Of a stretch of 64,000 nt of DNA, positions 26,533-34,027 are shown one piece after another. The translations under genes were made by a program, and so were the position numbers. The notes beneath the pieces were generated by a model. It was not told where the DNA came from, did not search any database, and saw only the letters and a list, made by a program, of their open reading frames with translations. Where the stretch lies: assembly GCA_964461535.1 (NCBI GenBank), contig CAYWUY010000006.1, positions 23,565-87,564 of the forward strand, read 5' to 3'. Numbering within the stretch: the first letter of the stretch is position 1; the number at the start of each line of letters is the position of its first letter. The DNA is from Flavipsychrobacter sp964461535. GTDB lineage: Bacteria; Bacteroidota; Bacteroidia; Chitinophagales; Chitinophagaceae.

Positions 26533-27699
26533 TTAAGCTTCTACTAATTGGTTTGTATTCACTAGATGTAGAACTTTATTCAAATCTTCTATTAAATCTT
26601 CTACATCTTCTAATCCTACAGATAATCTTATGAGAGAATTTGTAACTCCGGATTGATAACGTTTTTCCTCTGGTATAGATTTATGTGTCATTGAAGCTGG
26701 GTGACAAATCAAACTTTTTGCTCCACCCAGGCTTTCTGCCAGTTTGAAATATTTAGTGCTGCTAACTATTTTTTGAGCTAATTGAATATCATCATTCACT
26801 AAATCGAAAGATATAATGCCACCATAATATTCCTGTTGCAGAGTAGCTATTTCATGGTTTTTATGATGTACTAAACCTGGATAATATACATTTTTAATGA
26901 GTGGATTTTTTAGCAAGAACTTTGCTATTCTCAAGGCGTTTTCACTGTGTGCTTTCACTCTTAAGTGTAGTGTCTCAATGCCTCTTATTACAAGCCAGCT
27001 ATCAAATGGGCCTAATATACCACCTGACGCATTCTGAATGAATTTTATTTTATCGCTTAATTCTTTGTTAGAAGTAACTACTAGCCCAGCAATTAAATCG
27101 CTATGGCCACCAAGGTATTTAGTAGCACTATGTATAACGATGTCTGCGCCAAGTGTAATAGGTTTTTGTAGGGCAGGGGAGGCAAAAGTATTATCTACAC
27201 AAAGTAGGCAATTTTTGTTGTGTGCTATACGTGCTATTGTTGCAATATCGGATATTTTTAGCGTAGGATTTGTTGGGGTTTCCAACCAAATTAGTTTTGT
27301 TTTATCTGTTATAGCTTTTGCTACATTCCAAGCATCGGTAGTGTCAACGTACGTAATTTTAATTCCGAATTTTTGGTATACATGAGTGAACAGCCTGAAT
27401 GCACCTCCGTATATATCATCTACAGCAATAATTTCGTCTCCGGTGCTCAATAATTTTATTACTGCATCTATAGCGGCAAGTCCGCTTGCAAAGGCAAATC
27501 CTGAGTGCCCTTCTTCTAATTGTGCTGTGATATCTTCTAATGCTTTTCTCGTAGGGTTATTACTTCTTGCATAATCGTAGCCTTTATGAACCCCTGGTGC
27601 TTCTTGCACATAGGTAGATGTTTGATAGATAGGTACAGAGATAGCACCTGTTAATTCATCTACCGGAATACTGTGTAATAGTTTTGTTTGGTTTGCCAT
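26533..27699 (-). CDS. metB: Trans-sulfuration PLP enzyme (cystathionine gamma-synthase / O-acylhomoserine sulfhydrylase type)
   Basis: A Cys/Met-metabolism PLP enzyme of 388 residues. The PLP lysine is in SATKYLGGHSDL (near residue 195); also YDYARSNNPTRKALE, FASGLAAIDAVI, LIWLETPTNPTLKISD, VDNTFASP and a C-terminal SLGGAKSLICHPASMTH, TNSLIRLSVGLED. These motifs fit MetB or a direct sulfhydrylase and do not exclude MccB-like lyase activity. The SAM-I riboswitch in its leader and the adjacent hom gene make methionine synthesis by far the most likely role. Confidence 0.9.
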   Translation of the reverse strand: MANQTKLLHSIPVDELTGAISVPIYQTSTYVQEAPGVHKGYDYARSNNPTRKALEDITAQLEEGHSGFAFASGLAAIDAVIKLLSTGDEIIAVDDIYGGAFRLFTHVYQKFGIKITYVDTTDAWNVAKAITDKTKLIWLETPTNPTLKISDIATIARIAHNKNCLLCVDNTFASPALQKPITLGADIVIHSATKYLGGHSDLIAGLVVTSNKELSDKIKFIQNASGGILGPFDSWLVIRGIETLHLRVKAHSENALRIAKFLLKNPLIKNVYYPGLVHHKNHEIATLQQEYYGGIISFDLVNDDIQLAQKIVSSTKYFKLAESLGGAKSLICHPASMTHKSIPEEKRYQSGVTNSLIRLSVGLEDVEDLIEDLNKVLHLVNTNQLVEA

Positions 27700-27739
27700 T
27701 TTTAAGTTTATGTTTAAGTGATTAAATAAATTTTAAACA

Positions 27740-27756
27740 CTTATCCAGAAAAACGG
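27740..27756 (-). promoter_or_regulatory. Leader segment complementary to the 5' end of the SAM aptamer
   Basis: On the transcript this 17-nt stretch (CCGUUUUUCUGGAUAAG) is complementary to aptamer positions 27933-27917, with 16 Watson-Crick pairs and one G-U. It lies after the terminator and about 40 bases before the metB ATG, so it exists only in read-through mRNA. Such pairing would sequester the P1 5' strand and the following bases of the aptamer. Function is inferred. Confidence 0.6.
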
Positions 27757-27772
27757 CTTTACATCAGAGCAT

Positions 27773-27803
27773 AAAAAAAGCTCTTCTGTAAGCCAGAAGA
27801 GCT
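27773..27803 (-). terminator. Intrinsic terminator of the SAM riboswitch
   Basis: A 10-bp stem AGCTCTTCTG / CAGAAGAGCT on the transcript (27803-27794 and 27788-27779), 5-base loop, then seven U (27779-27773). The competing antiterminator is visible: UAAGUUAGAA (27841-27832, P1 3' side) can pair with UUCUGGCUUA (27798-27789), covering part of the 5' arm and the loop. Confidence 0.92.
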
Positions 27804-27837
27804 ATAATATTTTTAGTTATTGTTTGCTACTTTCTAA

Positions 27838-27933
27838 CTTATCTTTCCTCTTGCGAGGTTGAAATTGGCACCTTACTGTTTAGCAGGTTGTCAAGACATC
27901 AACGGGTCAAATCCCTCCGTCTTTCTGGATAAG
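27838..27933 (-). ncRNA. SAM-I (S-box) riboswitch aptamer
   Basis: Transcript order: P1 5' strand CUUAUC (27933-27928), then AGAAAGACGGAGGGA with the GAGGGA core, GACCCGUUGAUG, CAACCUG, AAGGUGCCAAUUUC with the conserved GGUGCCAA, a short P4-like CCUC...GAGG, and GGAAAGAUAAG closing P1 (27843-27838). These are the conserved blocks of the SAM-I family in order. It binds S-adenosylmethionine; bound SAM holds P1 closed and lets the downstream terminator form, switching off metB-hom. Confidence 0.95.
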
Positions 27934-27952
27934 AATATTTAAAGAACTGACG

Positions 27953-27983
27953 CAAAGGTAGACACGTTTTTGAATCTACCAAA
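27953..27983 (-). promoter_or_regulatory. Promoter of the riboswitch-metB-hom transcript
   Basis: A full Bacteroidota promoter on the minus strand: TTTG (27983-27980), 19 bases, TACCTTTG (27960-27953). The start site is expected near 27946, about 13 bases before the aptamer. Confidence 0.75.
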
Positions 27984-27990
27984 TTTATTT

Positions 27991-30294
27991 TTACATCTTC
28001 ATCATACGCCTATATGCTTTTATAAAAATAGCACCAAGGTTTTTATATGGAGGCACGTAGTCGCTAAATTTATCTTTATTACTAGAATCTTTACTTTTAT
28101 TAAATCCATCTTCAAGCGTTTTCCACATACCTACCCAGTTAACGTCTTGTCCTGCTATTAGCGATCCATTTAATAATTTTAGTATCTCATCATTTACACC
28201 CATTGTCCCGGTTTGTTTAGAAGAAACAATGTGAGCATCTGGAGACTTATCTAATACTTTAGCCAGATTGTGGTAGCCTCCACATGAACCTAGAATAACC
28301 ACTTTTACATGTTTCTCTAGTTTCTCCAGTGTATTATTCAGATGGTAACTATGACCTCTATGCACCATAACCGATGGAAATATATTCTTAGATTTTAGGA
28401 AGCTACATAATGTGTCAATAGCTTGGTCGTCTTCAGGTTCCGGTAGGGGTAAATTTGCATAAATAACCACTTTTTTATTGCCAGTAGATGAGATAACTGA
28501 CCAGTATTTTTCACTAGATATTTTCCATTTATTATCTCTTCTAAATTGTTCTACAAAATGCTCATAAGATTTCATGCCATCTTCATCACCGTAGAAAAAC
28601 ACTTGTTGATACACTATTCCAGAGTCGTTTAATAGATCGGAATAGGAAACGTGATTGATATTAGGAAGACCTACTCGGTCAGACACTACTTTAATGTTAT
28701 TATCGTTAGTAGAAATTTTTGCGCCTTCAAATAGTCTTGCTAAAAGGCTGTAAATTACCATGCCTTTTTTACTACGTTCTTTATAAGATCTTTCGTAGTT
28801 TTCTTTTACTTTTTGTTGTAAAAATTGTGATAATGCGCTATCGGTAATACTACCAAATGCATCTGCAACATCTACGGCATCTTCTAGTTCTTCTTCTTTG
28901 CCATATTGAAGGTTATCAATGAAGCTAGACATGAGTTTATTTTTAGAAGAGTCGTCCATTGTTTTTAGAAAATCTGAAAGGGTATTATAGCCCGCACACA
29001 TTCTAATGAATGTTCTAAAATGGTCGTAGTGTAAAGTGTCTAAAAATTCATCACCTTTCATTGGAGCCATTTTTTGAATCAGTCGTTTAAAACTACCTAG
29101 AAAACTACTGGTATATATTTCGTCCTGACCATATACAATTGCATAGTATAATTCAGTTTTACTCAGACCTTCTATACATTTGAAGCGTACTTCATCTTTT
29201 GCTTCATGTAGTTCATTCATCTCGCGGGTATACCTAAGCGATCTTAATGCTAAATCTTGTGTATAATTTTTTCTACCTATACTATCATTTTGCATCTTTA
29301 GTCGCACCAAGTTTTGATAGTACCATTCTGCACTATCAGTTATAGCATCCACTTGTGCAATAGATTTTCTTTCATAGAATATATCGCTTAAAAATGACAT
29401 GGCTCTGATAGGAGATCTACTTCGTGTAGCTATAGTAACTATGGCTTTTACAAAAGGATCTTTACAGCGAATAATTGGTGTTTTTAAAACATTATTAGTA
29501 GATGTGGCATAGTTGAAAATCAAATCAGGTTCTACTTGCGCAGCTCTTGAAACTATAGTAGATGCAAAGGTATCGTTGTAATATTCAGGAAGTCTTTTAA
29601 AAATACCAACCGGGTCAGTTTCTGACAGTCTGAGATATAAATATGCTTTTAGTTCTTTTTGATTTTCAAACAATAGCTTACTATTATTAAGCGTGTATAT
29701 GTTACAGTTTTTTACTGTAAAACTCCACAATTTATCTTCGCTGTATGCAACTAGGAAATCATGCATGTTTCCAACTAGTGCTTTGTAGTAGTTTACGTCT
29801 GGATTAGCATCAGTATTGAAGTCTTTTATAAGATTATATACTGCATTTAAGCAACGTATACGTTCTTGATTATCTGCAAACGAGTCTCTTTCAAACATAG
29901 GCATGTTCTCAACCATTACTTCAAGAAATGCTGCCTCTTTTAGGATATATTTTGTGATCAATATATTTTTAGTACTATCTGGATATATTTTGATAAAGTT
30001 ATCTTGAACACCATCTAGTCCATCGGAACGTTTTAGCTCTTTACCTATTTTATCTTCATGGAAATACCTTCTATTAAAGGGAATTTCTTTCATATAAGTT
30101 GTAGTAACATAAGGCAAAATTTTATTTATTGAATCTTGCTTTTTGATAGAGTCTTGTACTTTGATAGAGTCTATTATTCTCACTGAGTCGGCATGAAACT
30201 TAAGTTCAGGGTAAACCTGTGCGCTAGCTGTAGTATTTCTTAACAGTAGGTGAGCTATTATAAATATTGTTGCTATTATTCTTGCAGAATACAA
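27991..30294 (-). CDS. Large secreted protein of unknown function with caspase-fold-like His/Cys motifs
   Basis: About 767 residues. The frame can be opened to ATG 30375, but that ATG sits in the terminator hairpin of the upstream gene and a -7 box lies inside the extension, so the TTG at 30294 is preferred; it gives a clean signal peptide (MYSARIIATIFIIAHLLL ... ASA). The middle is helical, repeat-like and unrecognised (about 60-600). Near the C-terminus VMVHRGHSYH (H645, H648) and VVILGSCGGYH (C671) recall the strand-His-Gly and strand-Ser-Cys pattern of clan CD cysteine peptidases. Activity is unproven. The gene is monocistronic or the last gene of its unit. Confidence 0.75.
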   Translation of the reverse strand: MYSARIIATIFIIAHLLLRNTTASAQVYPELKFHADSVRIIDSIKVQDSIKKQDSINKILPYVTTTYMKEIPFNRRYFHEDKIGKELKRSDGLDGVQDNFIKIYPDSTKNILITKYILKEAAFLEVMVENMPMFERDSFADNQERIRCLNAVYNLIKDFNTDANPDVNYYKALVGNMHDFLVAYSEDKLWSFTVKNCNIYTLNNSKLLFENQKELKAYLYLRLSETDPVGIFKRLPEYYNDTFASTIVSRAAQVEPDLIFNYATSTNNVLKTPIIRCKDPFVKAIVTIATRSRSPIRAMSFLSDIFYERKSIAQVDAITDSAEWYYQNLVRLKMQNDSIGRKNYTQDLALRSLRYTREMNELHEAKDEVRFKCIEGLSKTELYYAIVYGQDEIYTSSFLGSFKRLIQKMAPMKGDEFLDTLHYDHFRTFIRMCAGYNTLSDFLKTMDDSSKNKLMSSFIDNLQYGKEEELEDAVDVADAFGSITDSALSQFLQQKVKENYERSYKERSKKGMVIYSLLARLFEGAKISTNDNNIKVVSDRVGLPNINHVSYSDLLNDSGIVYQQVFFYGDEDGMKSYEHFVEQFRRDNKWKISSEKYWSVISSTGNKKVVIYANLPLPEPEDDQAIDTLCSFLKSKNIFPSVMVHRGHSYHLNNTLEKLEKHVKVVILGSCGGYHNLAKVLDKSPDAHIVSSKQTGTMGVNDEILKLLNGSLIAGQDVNWVGMWKTLEDGFNKSKDSSNKDKFSDYVPPYKNLGAIFIKAYRRMMKM

Positions 30295-30311
30295 ACGATG
30301 TAGTTTTATAT

Positions 30312-30319
30312 CAAAAATA
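30312..30319 (-). promoter_or_regulatory. -7 promoter box inside the over-long frame
   Basis: The minus strand reads TATTTTTG, 17 bases before the TTG at 30294 and downstream of ATG 30375. It supports the shorter protein. A -33 TTTG occurs at a 16-base spacing, slightly short. Confidence 0.4.
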
Positions 30320-30363
30320 GAGGTACAAATGCAAACAAAAAACCAAATATTATTGTCTAATAC

Positions 30364-30392
30364 AAAAATGGCCACCTATAAGATGGCCATTT
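30364..30392 (-). terminator. Terminator after the 30417-31340 gene
   Basis: A 9-bp stem AAATGGCCA / TGGCCATTT (30392-30384 and 30374-30366) with a 9-base loop, followed by TTTTTG territory on the minus strand. Its 3' arm contains the ATG at 30375, which is therefore unlikely to be a real start. Confidence 0.7.
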
Positions 30393-30416
30393 ACTAATAA
30401 AATGATTCCGGAATAA

Positions 30417-31340
30417 TTAAAGCGAATTGAATTTAAAGTTAGATGTAGCATTTTTATGCTCAACTTTTATATTATCTTTTTCTGCTCTTTTTCTTATTAT
30501 TTTGGCAACATCAGCATCCACATTACCATAAGTATATACATATGTACCGGTAAGTTGCTTAAAGATATCATTAACCTTTTTTATTTTTTCTTCTTCATAC
30601 TGAGCATTCATTGGCTCTAGCTTTCCAGTTATTTTACCATTTACAATGTTGAAGTAAGCAACATATTTACTGTTAGAAGTGCCGAAGTTTACAATAAACG
30701 ATTTGTCTTCAAGAACAGGGTCGTCAAAAGATGAAAATTTGTTAAGGAAAACGTTAATGCTACTAACTATTTCTTTATACTCGTCAGCATCTTTTATAAT
30801 ACCGCTTTTAACGAATAATGTATTTTTATATAGTTTGTCAAAATCTGATTGACTGTATATAGTATCGTAGTATTCTACGAAAGTTAATTCCTTTGTTTGT
30901 AACTCATTAAGTATAGTGTTGTACTTAACGTTTTCAATAGAAAGCATGCCTGGGTCGTCTGCTTTTACGTAAACCATAGGTCCGTTTGGTGAATTGTATT
31001 CTCGTCCCCACCATGTAGCTTTAGCTTCATTTCCTGTTTTATACATTATTAATGAAACATCGAAATTTTCATAATAATTTAAATTGCCTCTTTTGTCTTG
31101 TCCAGGAACTTTTACATGCTTGTATTGAATGTAGCCCCACTTATTACCAGATGCAGTATTTACAGCATTTCCTCTCCAATCGAGTTGGTTTTTATTGGAA
31201 TTTATAAAGCCTCTAAGGTCATTTCCATTATTATCATAAGTAGCACTAACCGGAGAAGGGAATTTAATATTTCTATTAATTTGAGCTGAAATATTGCCAG
31301 CTGTAATACTTAATAATAATATAGAAAATATTTTTTTCAT
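30417..31340 (-). CDS. Secreted protein of unknown function
   Basis: A 307-residue protein with a signal peptide (1-19, ending NISAQ). The mature part begins NRNIKFPSPVSATYD, with WRGNAVNTASGNKWGYIQYKHVKV, YYENFDVSLIMYKTG, and a Lys/Asp-rich helical C-terminal third. I do not recognise a family. It precedes the large secreted protein in the same direction but is separated from it by a hairpin, so the two are probably transcribed separately. Confidence 0.7.
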   Translation of the reverse strand: MKKIFSILLLSITAGNISAQINRNIKFPSPVSATYDNNGNDLRGFINSNKNQLDWRGNAVNTASGNKWGYIQYKHVKVPGQDKRGNLNYYENFDVSLIMYKTGNEAKATWWGREYNSPNGPMVYVKADDPGMLSIENVKYNTILNELQTKELTFVEYYDTIYSQSDFDKLYKNTLFVKSGIIKDADEYKEIVSSINVFLNKFSSFDDPVLEDKSFIVNFGTSNSKYVAYFNIVNGKITGKLEPMNAQYEEEKIKKVNDIFKQLTGTYVYTYGNVDADVAKIIRKRAEKDNIKVEHKNATSNFKFNSL

Positions 31341-31448
31341 AAACTATTGTTTAATCAGAATAGACTCTGATGCTATTTACAGAGGGGTAAATTTATAAAA
31401 ACTATTGAAATCTAAAGGTATAATTTGAAACAATATTATTACATAAAA

Positions 31449-31475
31449 CAAGGGGTGCAAATTTTGCACCCCTTG
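31449..31475 (-). terminator. Terminator after the bacilliredoxin gene
   Basis: Arms CAAGGGGTGCAAA / TTTGCACCCCTTG (31449-31461 and 31463-31475) form a nearly perfect palindrome, followed on the minus strand by TTTTAT. It lies 22 bases past the stop at 31498. Confidence 0.85.
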
Positions 31476-31497
31476 AGTAAAATATTATAAAAATATT

Positions 31498-31911
31498 TTA
31501 GCAATATGTTTCAAATGCTTGCATAAGGTTAGCAGCTATCATTTGTGCTGGACGACCTTCTATCATATGTCTTTCTATCATATGCACAACTTTCCCGTCT
31601 TTAAGTAAAGCTATTGCAGGAGAAGATGGAGGATATGGTAATAGATAAGTACGAGCTTGCTTAACTGCATCTATGTCAAAGCCAGCAAAACTTGTAGTAA
31701 GTCTATTAGGTAATTTTTGAGAATTTTGTACTGCCATTAATACTCCTGGACGAGCGGTACCAGCAGAACATCCGCATACACTATTTATCATCAACAGTGT
31801 AGTACCTTCCATTTGTAATGTGTTATCTACTGCTTCAGGTGTGGTTAATTCTGTGAAACCGTTATTAGTAAGTTCTGCCTTCATTGGGGCAACTATCTGT
31901 TCTGGATACAT
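31498..31911 (-). CDS. BrxA/BrxB-family bacilliredoxin
   Basis: A 137-residue protein starting MYPEQIVAPMKAEL, the conserved beginning of the YphP/YqiW (BrxA/BrxB) family, with the CGC active site in NSVCGCSAGTARPG (Cys 46 and 48) and the expected RHMIEGR segment. In Firmicutes these proteins remove bacillithiol from oxidised protein thiols; many Bacteroidota also carry them. The frame extends to 31977, but a perfect TAATTTTG box lies inside that extension, so ATG 31911 is taken, giving the normal family length. Confidence 0.93.
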   Translation of the reverse strand: MYPEQIVAPMKAELTNNGFTELTTPEAVDNTLQMEGTTLLMINSVCGCSAGTARPGVLMAVQNSQKLPNRLTTSFAGFDIDAVKQARTYLLPYPPSSPAIALLKDGKVVHMIERHMIEGRPAQMIAANLMQAFETYC

Positions 31912-31928
31912 TTCAATCTTATTTTTTA

Positions 31929-31936
31929 CAAAATTA
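31929..31936 (-). promoter_or_regulatory. -7 promoter box for the bacilliredoxin gene
   Basis: The minus strand reads TAATTTTG, 17 bases before the ATG at 31911. A TTG occurs about 23 bases further upstream as a possible -33 element. Confidence 0.5.
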
Positions 31937-32060
31937 CTAAATAGATTAGTAAGCCATTGCAATTTAACAATTGACAAAATCTATTGTTCTTTTAATGAGA
32001 TATGTAATATTTAGTATAATGGCAAATATTAGGTTTAACAGCAAATTTCAATGAAATAAG

Positions 32061-32068
32061 TACTTTTG
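32061..32068 (+). promoter_or_regulatory. -7 promoter box for the Uup-like gene (near-leaderless)
   Basis: TACTTTTG ends six bases before the ATG at 32075. The in-frame TTG at 32066 lies within this box and cannot be the start if the box is used. Confidence 0.5.
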
Positions 32069-32074
32069 CCGCCT

Positions 32075-34027
32075 ATGTTACTTTCAATACAGAATGTTTC
32101 TTTCTTTTTTGGTGCACGCCCTATTTTAGAAAATGCTAATTGGCAAATAGGTTATGGTGAGCGTATAGGACTTGTGGGCAGCAATGGTGTTGGTAAATCT
32201 ACTTTACTAAGACTAATGACTGGTGCATACACCCCAGAGGAAGGAACTATTACTAAACCCAAAGATGTTTCCTTGGGCTTTTTTAATCAAGATTTATTAA
32301 GCTTTTCTACAGATGACTCAATACTAAAAGTAGGTATGCAGGCATTTGAAAGAGCTCATGAAATTGAGAAGGAGCTAGAAAGGTTAATGAAAGAGCTAGA
32401 AACCAAGCCTGATGATCCGAAACTTTTAGATGACTACAGCCATGCCCTACATGACTTTGAAATGGCTGGTGGATACGAAATGGAGCACAAGTCGGCAGAA
32501 GTGTTGGAGGGATTAGGTTTTACAACTGCTGACTTACAAAGACCATACAATACCTTCAGTGGAGGCTGGAGAATGCGTGTATTGCTAGCTAAAATGATGT
32601 TGCAAGCACCTCAATTGTTGCTTCTTGATGAGCCTACCAACCACCTTGACTTACCAAGCATAGAGTGGCTTGAACGCTATTTAATAGGTTATCCCGGTAG
32701 CGTAGTTATAGTTTCGCACGATAGATACTTTTTAGATAAAATGGTAACTAAAATTGTTGAAGTGTGGCAGAGAGATTTGCATCAATATTCAGGTAATTAT
32801 AGTTTTTATCAGAAAGAGAAAGCTGAACGTGTTGAATTGCAACAGCGGGCTTACGAAAATCAGCAAGATTATATACGCCAGCAAGAACGTTTTATTGAGC
32901 GTTTTAGAGCACAAGCTACAAAGGCTGCTCAGGCTCAAAGTGCTATAAAAAGATTAGATAAGCTAGAGAAAATAGAAGCACCGGACACTTCAATACCTAT
33001 AATGAATATCAATTTTGATGTAGGAGTAGAACCGGGTAAAATAATATGCTCACTTAAAAACGTATCGAAAAAATACGGCAATCTAACCATATTAGAAAAT
33101 GCCACTGCCGAAATTGATAGAGGCGATAAAATAGCATTAATAGGTGCTAACGGTAAAGGTAAAAGTACATTGTTAAGAATTATCAGCGGACAGGAAGCAT
33201 TTGAAGGTGATCGTAAATGGGGACATAATGTAGAAGAAAGTTTTTATGCTCAGCACCAGCTAGAAGCGCTAAATGTAGAGAACGAAATACTTGAAGAGAT
33301 GAAAATGTGCGGAAGTGGCAAAAATGAGTTGGAACTGCGTCAGTTATTGGGTTGCTTCTTATTTAGTGGAGATGATGTATTTAAGAAAATTAAAGTATTA
33401 TCGGGAGGGGAGAAGGCGAGGGTAGCACTAGCTAAAGTTATAGCTGCAAAAGGTAACTTCCTGCTTTTGGATGAGCCTACTAACCACTTAGATATGCAAT
33501 CTGTGGAAATGTTAATAGATGCCTTAAATAAATATAAGGGAACATTAATCATAGTTTCGCACGACCGTTATTTTATCAGCAGAACTGCTAATAAAATATG
33601 GAATATTGAAGATGGAGAAATAAAAGATTTTGATGGACCATACGAGGAATGGGTAACCTACCAACAAGAGAAATTAAAAAGACAACAACAAGTAGCTGCT
33701 AACAATAAAGAGGTAGAAAAGAAAAAAGAAGAGAAAAAAGTAGTAAAGCCTACGGTTAATACTGATGAACTTAATCAACTTAAAAAAGAGCATCAAAAGC
33801 AACAAAAGGCACTAGCAAAATTAGAAGAAGATTTAAACCGAGTTAAGACAGAAATAACGGGTTTGGAAGCAAAGCTAGCTGATCCTGCTTTTTATGCAAA
33901 TAAAGATGAATTTCAGAAAGTAGATACACAATATAAAGCTGCGGCTCAAAAGCAACAGTTATTGAACAAAAGCTATGAAGAATTATTTGAGAAAGTAATG
34001 GAGTTAGAAGAAAAAATATCCGGATAA
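32075..34027 (+). CDS. ABC-F ATPase, Uup-like
   Basis: A 650-residue cytosolic tandem ABC protein without membrane domains. Domain 1: Walker A GSNGVGKST, signature FSGGWRMR, Walker B LLLLDEPTNHLD. The linker (about 240-310) is rich in Arg, Gln and Glu. Domain 2: GANGKGKST, LSGGEKAR, LLLDEPTNHLD. A C-terminal coiled coil (about 560-650, Lys/Glu-rich) is typical of Uup. ABC-F proteins act on the ribosome or, for Uup, also bind branched DNA. All catalytic motifs are intact in both halves. Confidence 0.93.
   Translation: MLLSIQNVSFFFGARPILENANWQIGYGERIGLVGSNGVGKSTLLRLMTGAYTPEEGTITKPKDVSLGFFNQDLLSFSTDDSILKVGMQAFERAHEIEKELERLMKELETKPDDPKLLDDYSHALHDFEMAGGYEMEHKSAEVLEGLGFTTADLQRPYNTFSGGWRMRVLLAKMMLQAPQLLLLDEPTNHLDLPSIEWLERYLIGYPGSVVIVSHDRYFLDKMVTKIVEVWQRDLHQYSGNYSFYQKEKAERVELQQRAYENQQDYIRQQERFIERFRAQATKAAQAQSAIKRLDKLEKIEAPDTSIPIMNINFDVGVEPGKIICSLKNVSKKYGNLTILENATAEIDRGDKIALIGANGKGKSTLLRIISGQEAFEGDRKWGHNVEESFYAQHQLEALNVENEILEEMKMCGSGKNELELRQLLGCFLFSGDDVFKKIKVLSGGEKARVALAKVIAAKGNFLLLDEPTNHLDMQSVEMLIDALNKYKGTLIIVSHDRYFISRTANKIWNIEDGEIKDFDGPYEEWVTYQQEKLKRQQQVAANNKEVEKKKEEKKVVKPTVNTDELNQLKKEHQKQQKALAKLEEDLNRVKTEITGLEAKLADPAFYANKDEFQKVDTQYKAAAQKQQLLNKSYEELFEKVMELEEKISG

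Noticed and set aside
27740..27756. A second SAM aptamer on the plus strand (same 5' block CUUAUCCAG...)
   Set aside because: Only the first 17 bases match; no GAGGGA core, GGUGCCAA or P1 closing strand follows on the plus strand. It is better read as a complement of the aptamer in the minus-strand transcript.
30295..30375. N-terminal extension of the large secreted protein from ATG 30375
   Set aside because: The ATG lies in the 3' arm of the preceding terminator and a -7 box lies within the extension; the TTG at 30294 gives a normal signal peptide.
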